From Verrucomicrobiaceae bacterium (GTDB taxonomy: Bacteria; Verrucomicrobiota; Verrucomicrobiia; Verrucomicrobiales; Verrucomicrobiaceae), in NCBI GenBank assembly GCA_947440575.1, contig CANETF010000017.1, forward strand, positions 1-39,620: a stretch of 39,620 nucleotides of DNA, in the 5' to 3' direction. Both the position numbers and the translations under genes were made by a program. The notes under the pieces were generated by a model, which worked only from the letters and a program-made list of their open reading frames with translations, did no database searches and was not told the DNA's origin. Each line of letters begins with the position of its first letter. Within the stretch, counting starts at the first letter, position 1. Of this stretch, positions 25,288-32,184 are shown in pieces.

Positions 25288-26118
25288 ATGGGTATCTTGA
25301 GTGGCAATCGAATTCCGATTCGTCATGGTGCTCAGCAACAAGGAATTCGGAGGGCCTGCCAGAAAGCCCGGGATGTCTTGCTTGAGGCCGCTAGTCTGGT
25401 GCAAGCAGGCATCACAACGGGTGAGGTGGACAGGGCTGCTGCTGCAGCCATTAAGGCATCAGGATGCACCAGTGCCTTTCTGGGCTATCGCGGCTTTCCC
25501 GGTACGATATGTATTTCGATCAATGAGGAGGTTGTTCACGGGATTGGAGGTCCCCGGGTGATTCAAGAAGGGGACGTGGTGAAGATTGATGTGGGTGTGT
25601 ATTATGATGGGTGGGTGGGTGATAACGCGCTTACGGTTCCAGTAGGAAATGTGGACCAAGCGACGCTCAAGTTATTGGCTGCAACGGAGGAATCATTGCT
25701 AGTTGCCGCAAGCCATGCGCGTGACGGAGAAATGTTAGGCACCCTGTGCTGGAGTGTGGAGAATCATGTCAAGCAGTACGGGTTCACCGTGGTGCGGGAT
25801 TTTGTGGGGCATGGTGTGGGGCGCAAGCTTCATGAAGAGCCTCAGGTGCCCAATTATGGGAAGCGTGGGGAGCGTCCACGGTTGAAGGCGGGCATGACTT
25901 TGGCTATTGAGCCCATGATCAATCTTGGGGCAGAGAAAACACGAATTTTGGCAGACGGCTGGACGGTGATTGCGACCGATCGCAAGCCTTCGGCGCACTA
26001 TGAACATGTGGTCCTGGTGACTGATGGCGAGCCTGAAATCTTAACCGCGCGGGGAAGGATGTTTCCCGAGGGTGTTGCCAATCTCAATCCTCGGCCGGTT
26101 TCGGAGCTGAAGCCATGA
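25288..26118 (+). CDS. map: Methionine aminopeptidase, type I
   Basis: Removes the N-terminal methionine from nascent proteins; a cytoplasmic metallo-enzyme of pita-bread fold. 276 residues. All expected metal ligands and catalytic histidines are present: H84 (NEEVVHGIG), D101 (VVKIDVGV), D112 (WVGDNAL), H175 (VGHGVGR), E208 (LAIEPM) and E239 (HYEH). The protein is slightly longer than E. coli's 264 residues, with a short C-terminal tail. It lies in the usual spc position after secY, but adk is absent between them, and infA, rpmJ and rpsM do not follow. It overlaps hisA by 4 bp (ATGA). Confidence 0.96.
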   Translation: MGILSGNRIPIRHGAQQQGIRRACQKARDVLLEAASLVQAGITTGEVDRAAAAAIKASGCTSAFLGYRGFPGTICISINEEVVHGIGGPRVIQEGDVVKIDVGVYYDGWVGDNALTVPVGNVDQATLKLLAATEESLLVAASHARDGEMLGTLCWSVENHVKQYGFTVVRDFVGHGVGRKLHEEPQVPNYGKRGERPRLKAGMTLAIEPMINLGAEKTRILADGWTVIATDRKPSAHYEHVVLVTDGEPEILTARGRMFPEGVANLNPRPVSELKP

Positions 26119-26891
26119 CACGTTTTCGCCCATGCATCGACCTGCATGAGGGCCGAGTGAAGCAGATTGTCGGCTCTTCTTTGACCGAAGATGGAGAAAG
26201 GCTGAAGACGAACTTTGTCAGTGAACACTCTGCCGAATGGTTTGCGCAGCGTTATGCGCAGGACGGTTTGACGGGGGGGCATATCATTCAATTGGGAGCG
26301 GGGAATGAGCAGGCAGCAAAATCAGCCTTGTCGGCCTATCCGGGCGGGTTGCAAATTGGCGGGGGGATTCGACTGGAGAATGCCAGGGAGTATTTGGACG
26401 CAGGAGCCAGCCATGTCATCGTGACCAGCTTTTTGTTTGATCCTGGAGGTCGCTTTTTGTCAGAACGGCTCCAGGCCATGGCGAGGATGGTTGGACCCGA
26501 GAGACTGGTGGTGGACTTGAGTTGTCGGGCGCTCGAGGGGGATGGGGGCTGGGTTGTCGCCATGAATCGGTGGCAAAAGCGGACCGATTTGTTGTTGAGC
26601 CCCGAAAATCTGAGAGAAATCGGAGGGCAATGTGCGGAATTTCTGGTTCATGCCGTCGATGTTGAAGGGAAGTGCGAAGGAATCGATGAAGGGCTCGTGG
26701 TTTTTCTAGGGCAGAATTCTCCAATTCCCGTAACTTATGCGGGTGGGGTACATCAGTTGGAGGTTTTGCATAGAATTGATGACCTAAGTAAGGGGCGTGT
26801 GGATGCCACCATTGGCAGTGCGCTAGATCTGTTTGGGGGAACGGCAGTCAGCTACCGGGACTGCTTGGCATTCAACGCACGAAAGGGTTAA
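26115..26891 (+). CDS. hisA: ProFAR isomerase, eukaryotic (HIS6) type
   Basis: Fourth step of histidine synthesis: Amadori isomerisation of ProFAR to PRFAR, by a cytoplasmic TIM barrel. 258 residues. The pattern follows the yeast HIS6-type subfamily rather than common bacterial HisA: CIDLHEGRVKQIVG (7-20, catalytic D9), KTNFVSEHSAEWFAQRY, LQIGGGI (79-85, phosphate site), SHVIVTSFLF, VVDLSCRALEGDGGWVVAMN (catalytic D134), RWQKRTDL, LVHAVDVEGKCEGID and YAGGVHQLE (second phosphate site). The start overlaps the map stop by 4 bp and GGAG lies eight bases upstream, so it is coupled to map. Family membership is from memory of the yeast protein; no alignment was run. Confidence 0.88.
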   Translation: MTRFRPCIDLHEGRVKQIVGSSLTEDGERLKTNFVSEHSAEWFAQRYAQDGLTGGHIIQLGAGNEQAAKSALSAYPGGLQIGGGIRLENAREYLDAGASHVIVTSFLFDPGGRFLSERLQAMARMVGPERLVVDLSCRALEGDGGWVVAMNRWQKRTDLLLSPENLREIGGQCAEFLVHAVDVEGKCEGIDEGLVVFLGQNSPIPVTYAGGVHQLEVLHRIDDLSKGRVDATIGSALDLFGGTAVSYRDCLAFNARKG

Positions 26892-26952
26892 AGGAGGACT
26901 TTATCGGTGGCAGTTTCGTCACTTATTTATTTTGCACATCGACTCAGTTTGG

Positions 26953-26998
26953 GTTAAACAGGAAACCGTTAATGTGGGTTGGACCAACTCACTGTTAA
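26953..26998. promoter_or_regulatory. GTTAA repeats and dyad before the export operon
   Basis: Three direct GTTAA copies stand at 26953-26957, 26968-26972 and 26994-26998. Between the last two lies a dyad, GTGGGTTG / CAACTCAC (26974-26992, 8 pairs with one G-U, loop GAC). They are in the 116-bp gap between hisA and the beta-barrel gene. This could be an operator and promoter region for the export genes or a terminator for the ribosomal transcript; no T tract follows, which argues against the latter. Confidence 0.35.
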
Positions 26999-27007
26999 AT
27001 TGATCGC

Positions 27008-28918
27008 ATGAATGCTAAGGGTGGTGAAACGCTGTTAAAAATCGCCAGGATGCTTTGCATCTCGGGCGGTTTTTTGTGTGCGGTGGGCGTTACACACGCC
27101 CAATACGGAGCGTCGCCGTCCCAGAGCGGGCTGTTTTTTGACGATTTAAGGAACCGGGCTACCCAGTCGAAGTTGGGGTCAGGGGTGCGCTCGGGCGAGG
27201 CGGTTTACGATTACCAGAGCGAGAATTCTGCTTTCACCTATTCAGATGAAGGGCGTGAGATGGGAGCTGCGCAAACGGTCACTGGAATGAACGAAGCCGC
27301 GCGTCAAATGGGTCAGTCGGCTTATCGGACTGGAGGGGGGGCGACCGCTGCGAGAGCGGTAGGAGACTACACTTATTATTCCAGTCAGTACTCGAGTCCG
27401 AACACCTTTTTTGCACCAACGTATGTTTCGGATCCCTTCATGGGTGGCAAGCGGAATATCAAGGTGGGAGGGGTTAACCTTGGCTTTGGTTTCCTTGGGA
27501 GCGTCGAGTACAACGATAACGTTACCCGGTCAGGGACTGAACCTCTGGACGACATCATCAGTTCGAACCTATTCAACATTAATGCCAACTACCAGGTGAC
27601 GAAGAACAATAATCTGTCACTCGCTACCTCACTAGGATTCGATCACTATTTTAACCATCCAGAGGTTGCAATCGGTAACAATGGCTTTGTCTTGAATGTG
27701 CTGCCGGGGTCCAGCATCGCGTTCGATATGAAGATCGGGCCGGTTTTTGTGGTGATTTACGATCGGTTCTCAGCGCGCCCTGCGGTGCAGAATGATTTTG
27801 CGTTGGCCGCGAACCAGATTTTTGGGGTGATGCAGAATGACGTTGGTTTAGGGGCGCGTTGGGACATCAACTCGGCTCTTTCTCTGTCGTTTAATTACAT
27901 GCATTCAACATCGAGATCTTATGAAGAGGAGTTTTCGGATTTTGATCGAGACATGGACAGTGTGCAGGGCAATTTGACATGGAGTCCATCAGGGACGTGG
28001 AGTCTTGGGGTAGAGGGCGGGATGAGTTGGGTGCGGTATCCTGAGGGCTTCAACAATGATGGTGTGCTAGCCAATGCCGGGGTGGTGTTCGCAACACCCG
28101 TGGGCCAGAGCAGTTTCTTGAGAGTGGGCGCAGGGGTGCAGAGTTTTGATTTTGATTCGCCTCCTCAGGTCACAGTCACTGAAAATGATGTGGAAGCAGC
28201 GACTGCACAGCAGGTGAGCCTGAGCAATCAAGTGGCTGCTCAAACCGCAGCACTGAATCAAATGACGCCAGGGACGGTCGAGTATGAGGAACAAACCCAA
28301 GCGATTGAAAGCACGACGGAGAAATTTCAGATTGCAGCCTTGAATACCCAAACTTTGACGAGTCAGCGGCAACAGCAACTTGAGAGCAATACGGGAGATA
28401 CGTCTGACTTGAGCGACTACTATTTCAACCTGACCTTGACGAATCAACTGTCCTCACGGGTGAGTCAGGTTTTGTCCCTTGGACATGAATCTGCATTGAG
28501 TAATGTTGCCAACTATGTCACGGCTGACTACATCAATTATGGCATTGGTGTCATTGCCTGGAGGGGAAGTCGTTTGTCCGTGAGTGCGTATTACGAAGAT
28601 GCGGAGGTATCGGGAGGACGGAATGGAGAAGACCTGACGCAGTATGGTTTTGATGCGTATCTGAGTCACAATTTGAATTCCTGGTGTCGTGCAGGAATTG
28701 GCTATCACTATGGGAATACCGATTCTGGAGGTATCGAATCTGAGCCTGACGTGGATCGGGATTTCAAACAGTATTCCTACAGTGCTGACCTTAGTTTCAT
28801 GCTCTCCCGGAAAGCGTCGCTATCATTTGGCTATCGGCACTTCACGACCGATGGAGAAGATCCGGAGTTTTCGTTTGAACAAAACCGGTTCGTGATGGCC
28901 TTGAACTACAACTTTTAG
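27008..28918 (+). CDS. Outer-membrane beta-barrel protein, exopolysaccharide-associated
   Basis: 636 residues. Residues 1-31 are a Sec signal peptide (LCISGGFLCAVGVTHA, cut before QYGA). Residues 32-150 are polar, Gly/Ser/Tyr-rich and probably disordered or periplasmic. From about 155 onward alternating strands appear (GFGFLGSVEYNDNVT, NLSLATSLGFDHYF, LSLSFNYMHSTSRSY, WSLGVEGGMSWVRY) and the chain ends in MALNYNF, with the terminal phenylalanine typical of BAM-folded barrels. A helical, Gln/Ala-rich insert of about 75 residues (near 385-460, AATAQQVSLSNQVAAQTAAL onward) interrupts the strands, perhaps as an extended loop. The architecture resembles outer-membrane proteins of exopolysaccharide loci. 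It is followed after 81 bp by the Wza-type gene. Substrate unknown. Confidence 0.8.
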   Translation: MNAKGGETLLKIARMLCISGGFLCAVGVTHAQYGASPSQSGLFFDDLRNRATQSKLGSGVRSGEAVYDYQSENSAFTYSDEGREMGAAQTVTGMNEAARQMGQSAYRTGGGATAARAVGDYTYYSSQYSSPNTFFAPTYVSDPFMGGKRNIKVGGVNLGFGFLGSVEYNDNVTRSGTEPLDDIISSNLFNINANYQVTKNNNLSLATSLGFDHYFNHPEVAIGNNGFVLNVLPGSSIAFDMKIGPVFVVIYDRFSARPAVQNDFALAANQIFGVMQNDVGLGARWDINSALSLSFNYMHSTSRSYEEEFSDFDRDMDSVQGNLTWSPSGTWSLGVEGGMSWVRYPEGFNNDGVLANAGVVFATPVGQSSFLRVGAGVQSFDFDSPPQVTVTENDVEAATAQQVSLSNQVAAQTAALNQMTPGTVEYEEQTQAIESTTEKFQIAALNTQTLTSQRQQQLESNTGDTSDLSDYYFNLTLTNQLSSRVSQVLSLGHESALSNVANYVTADYINYGIGVIAWRGSRLSVSAYYEDAEVSGGRNGEDLTQYGFDAYLSHNLNSWCRAGIGYHYGNTDSGGIESEPDVDRDFKQYSYSADLSFMLSRKASLSFGYRHFTTDGEDPEFSFEQNRFVMALNYNF

Positions 28919-28999
28919 GTTCGACGGACCGGGTCTGGGTTAATGTCGACGACTGGCCTCCTTGACCTTGCACGCGCCAAACTCTTTTTGCATACCAAC

Positions 29000-29743
29000 A
29001 TGAACGCTTCGTTTTATTCGAATCCCAAAGGGTTACTGGCCCTTCTGGCTTTTGTATCCTACCTGCCGCTTGGGGCTCAAGATCCAGGATACCAGCCGCC
29101 GGTTACAGAATCGCGGTCGGCGCCGAGTGCCATGGAGGGCCGTGGTGGAACATCGATGGCGGCTAGCGGCCTTAACTCGATGGATGTTTTGGACAATGTG
29201 CGGGCCATTCGCCCTGGGGATGTGGTCAGTCTCAGGATCATTGAGGACCGAAAAGAACCGCGTCAGGTGACGGTGGGGGTGACTGGAGAGATTCAGGCAC
29301 CGTATGTGGGGTTGGTCAAAGCGGCGGGACGGACATCGAGATCGTTGGCGGATTCGATCAAAGTTGAATTGGAGCGCTCCTATTTCAAGAAGGCGACGGT
29401 GATTGTAGCGATTGATCAGACGCGCGAGGAAAGTCGCGGCCCCGGCATCTACAACATCGACCTGGAGTTTTTCACCGTCTTTGGCCAGGTGTTAAGACAG
29501 GGGAAGTATGAGCTGCCATCTGATGAGGATGTCACGATTAGCCAGGCGATTCTGCGGGCGGGCGGTTTTGCGCAATTTGGCAATCCGAAACGAGTGAAGG
29601 TGGTGAGACAGTTGCCAGATGGCCAGAACAAAACGATTCTCGTCAACTGCGACGATATCATGAGAAAGGGGAACCTGAACAAGGACATCTACATTCGTTC
29701 AGGTGATGTGGTGATTGTGGATGAGAAGAAGGTCAATTTTTAA
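29000..29743 (+). CDS. Wza-type polysaccharide export protein
   Basis: 247 residues from the ATG at 29000, which begins a clear signal peptide (LLALLAFVSYLPLGAQ); a longer frame from 28943 adds 19 residues before it and was rejected. After a Pro/Ser-rich linker comes the polysaccharide export domain: IRPGDVVSLRIIEDRKEP, VTGEIQAPYVGLVKAAGRTS, LADSIKVELE. A beta-grasp SLBB-like domain follows: VFGQVLRQGKYELPSDEDVT, ISQAILRAGGFAQFGNPKRV, YIRSGDVVIVDEK. No lipobox cysteine is seen, unlike Wza, so it may lack lipid anchoring. Such proteins form the periplasmic or outer-membrane export channel. It lies between the beta-barrel and autokinase genes. Confidence 0.88.
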   Translation: MNASFYSNPKGLLALLAFVSYLPLGAQDPGYQPPVTESRSAPSAMEGRGGTSMAASGLNSMDVLDNVRAIRPGDVVSLRIIEDRKEPRQVTVGVTGEIQAPYVGLVKAAGRTSRSLADSIKVELERSYFKKATVIVAIDQTREESRGPGIYNIDLEFFTVFGQVLRQGKYELPSDEDVTISQAILRAGGFAQFGNPKRVKVVRQLPDGQNKTILVNCDDIMRKGNLNKDIYIRSGDVVIVDEKKVNF

Positions 29744-29874
29744 GACCTGAATGAGCCATAGGGATTGGTTCAAAATATGTTGGAGAAGTCATGAACGTCT
29801 GACATCTTTGTTGCACTAAATTTAGGACACAAATAACGGACAAGGCGAAGCACTGACTCGTACCCTTTCTTTCC

Positions 29875-32070
29875 ATGGAACAGCAACTCATACTGCCAGG
29901 CCAATCCGCCTCATTGAATCGGATTCATGAGACTTCGGCCAAGTTTCAGCGATATCGGATCCTACTGCGGCGCCGGTGGTGGTTTTTGCTGCTGACGGCG
30001 AGCATTGGAGTGTGTTTCCAGGCGTTGAGGGTCACGGGAAAACCCATTGAGTTCAAGTCCGGCGCAAAGCTCGTGGCGGGTGGGCGTGTGGTGGACCAGA
30101 GTGGGCCGGCGGTTTGGCAGGAGCAGTTGCAGGACTTTTATGGAACGATCATTGAGACCTTGGAAGGTGGTTCTTTGAAGAGTAAGGCGTTGACCCGAAT
30201 GCGCACGCTTTATCCAGATTTGAAGGAATCTGATGTGTCGATTCGAGTGTTGCAGAATAAAGGATCAGCCATCTTCAACGTGGTGGCGACTGGGCGGGAG
30301 GGGGACTACACGCAGAAGTTTTTGAATGCGCTGGTTGATGAATTCATTTCACAGCGTGCGCAGGTGCGGGAGCAGGCTCTGGGTAAGGTGTTGACCTCAT
30401 TTGCCGACGGGGTTTTGCGGCGGGAGAAGCAGTATCAGGAGGCGGCAGAGAAGTTGGAAAGCTTCCGCAAGGCGAATGACATTATCAGCCTGACTAGCGG
30501 ACACAATGTGGCAGCGGCGACGTTGACACGTTTGAACGCGGAAAAGGATCAGCTGAAGAACCAGCAGCTGGAGATGGAGTTGGCGCTCAAGGATGTTGGG
30601 GCGGCGATGCAAAAGCGGGAGAGGGGTCTCAACGTTGCGGCGGCTGGTCCAGGGCCTGGAGCAAACCAGGGCAATGCTAATCCTGAGGCTGCAAACGGCG
30701 ACCCGGCGCGAACCAACTCAAGCACGTCGGGGATGACCCGGACCGAGCAGGAGTGGGTGACGACGAAGCATGAGATGTTGAGCATGAGGGTTGAGAAGGA
30801 AAGGCTTTTGGAGCAGTTCAAGCCACAGTACCCGGGCGTCATTGAGGTGGAGGAGAGGATTGCCAAATCGGCGAGTTTGCTGAGGTTGTTGGAGGATGAA
30901 ATTTTGGCTGAGCTCAAGCAGTCCCTGGCTGATGTAGAGCGGCAGATTCAAGCGAAGGAATCGAGTGTCACCGAAAAGCGGTCTGAAGCAATGACGTTGG
31001 CCAGTTTGATCGCGCAAGATCAGAAATTGACTTCGGATATGGAAGCGAAGCGCCAGGCGTATGAAGCGTGGTTTGAACGGGCGACGGAGCTCAACCAAGT
31101 CACGGCTAACATTACGGACTATGTCGGAATTCAAGATCCGGCGTCGACGCCGATTCAGGAGCTTGATGACTGGGTGATGCCGCTGGTGATGGGCTTGGTG
31201 ATGGGGATTGGTGCCGGAGCGGTCATTTTGCTTTTATTTGATCGATTGGATGACCGAATGAACTCAGTGAGTGAGTTTGCGGCCTTGTTCCCGAATGAGG
31301 CGGTGCTTGGGCAGGTGCCGGAGCAGAAGCAGGCGGGTGATCTGGTTCTTTTGCGGCCTAACGATGACCGGCATCTTTACGCTGAGGCGTTCCGGAACAT
31401 TCGATCGTCGATCTTGTTCAAGAACTGGCAGAGCAAGCCACCCAAGACCATTCTGATCACTAGTGCGGTGCCGAACGAGGGCAAGACAACCGTGTCTTCG
31501 AATTTGGCGATCACGATGGCTTTGTCGGGAGCGAGGGTGTTGTTGGCTGACTGTGACCTTCGCCGTGGAGGGGTGAGTGACCTGTTCAAACTGCCGGGTT
31601 CGCCGGGTTTGAGTGATGCCTTGCGGGGGAATTTGCATTGGCGGGACACGGTGCAGGAGACTGGCACGCGGAATTTGGAATTGATGGCCCGTGGGGATGT
31701 GTACGATCAAACTTCGGAGATGCTGCTATCGAAGAATGCGCAAGAGATGCTGAGGGAGATGTCTGAAGAGTATGATTTTGTGATTTTCGACAGTGCGCCT
31801 GTTTTGGTGGCGGATGACACGGCGAGTTTTGCGCCCAAACTGGATGCGGTGCTGTTTGTTGTGCGATTGTCGTCGACGATGGCTCGGCTTTCGGGCAAGG
31901 CGATGGATCTCCTTTATGACAGGCAGGTGAATCTTGGGGGAGTTGTTTTGAATCGTTCGAGTTCGAACCTGAAAGAGTACACCTACTACAACTACGCCAG
32001 CTATTACTACAAGCCCAAGGCGAAGCCGGTGGTGGAACCTAAGCCAGTGGGGCCGTCGGCAGGTGTTTAG
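29875..32070 (+). CDS. Wzc-type chain-length regulator and tyrosine autokinase
   Basis: 731 residues in the inner membrane, controlling polysaccharide length and export by cycles of tyrosine phosphorylation. The N-terminal Wzz part has a membrane helix near 35-52 (WWFLLLTASIGVCFQAL), then a periplasmic coiled coil interrupted by a Gly/Asn/Ala-rich linker (about 255-285), with FKPQYPGVIEVEERI as the GNVR-like segment. A second helix is near 435-458 (PLVMGLVMGIGAGAVILLLF). The cytoplasmic BY-kinase has Walker A SAVPNEGKTT (530-539), Walker A' LLADCDLRRG (about 556-565) and Walker B FVIFDSAP (635-642, D639). The C-terminus has seven tyrosines in eleven residues (702-712, YTYYNYASYYY), the autophosphorylation cluster. 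It is 131 bp after the Wza-type gene. Confidence 0.93.
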   Translation: MEQQLILPGQSASLNRIHETSAKFQRYRILLRRRWWFLLLTASIGVCFQALRVTGKPIEFKSGAKLVAGGRVVDQSGPAVWQEQLQDFYGTIIETLEGGSLKSKALTRMRTLYPDLKESDVSIRVLQNKGSAIFNVVATGREGDYTQKFLNALVDEFISQRAQVREQALGKVLTSFADGVLRREKQYQEAAEKLESFRKANDIISLTSGHNVAAATLTRLNAEKDQLKNQQLEMELALKDVGAAMQKRERGLNVAAAGPGPGANQGNANPEAANGDPARTNSSTSGMTRTEQEWVTTKHEMLSMRVEKERLLEQFKPQYPGVIEVEERIAKSASLLRLLEDEILAELKQSLADVERQIQAKESSVTEKRSEAMTLASLIAQDQKLTSDMEAKRQAYEAWFERATELNQVTANITDYVGIQDPASTPIQELDDWVMPLVMGLVMGIGAGAVILLLFDRLDDRMNSVSEFAALFPNEAVLGQVPEQKQAGDLVLLRPNDDRHLYAEAFRNIRSSILFKNWQSKPPKTILITSAVPNEGKTTVSSNLAITMALSGARVLLADCDLRRGGVSDLFKLPGSPGLSDALRGNLHWRDTVQETGTRNLELMARGDVYDQTSEMLLSKNAQEMLREMSEEYDFVIFDSAPVLVADDTASFAPKLDAVLFVVRLSSTMARLSGKAMDLLYDRQVNLGGVVLNRSSSNLKEYTYYNYASYYYKPKAKPVVEPKPVGPSAGV

Positions 32071-32137
32071 AGACGATAGCCGGGGTTCTGAAAGACCAGG
32101 GGATTGAACGGCGTATCGATGGGAGTGGCCTGAATCG

Positions 32138-32157
32138 CGTTGGCACGTTAGCCAACG
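32138..32157. repeat. Inverted repeat after the autokinase gene
   Basis: Perfect 7-bp arms CGTTGGC / GCCAACG around ACGTTA in the 114-bp gap before the PPC-domain gene. It could be the terminator of the export operon or an operator, but has no T tract. Confidence 0.4.
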
Positions 32158-32184
32158 GCGGTTCGAAGCTTGACTCTCGTTTCT

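Noticed and set aside
24607-25404. Long antisense frame over secY (265 codons)
   Set aside because: Antisense shadow of a well-supported gene; composition is His/Arg/Gln-rich and without family features. The same holds for the frame at 836-1528 (-) over hisI/nuoH.
26907-26957. GTG-started 16-codon frame after hisA with AAGGAGG upstream
   Set aside because: The SD-like run follows the hisA stop directly, spacing is long and the peptide very short; noted only as a possible chance match.
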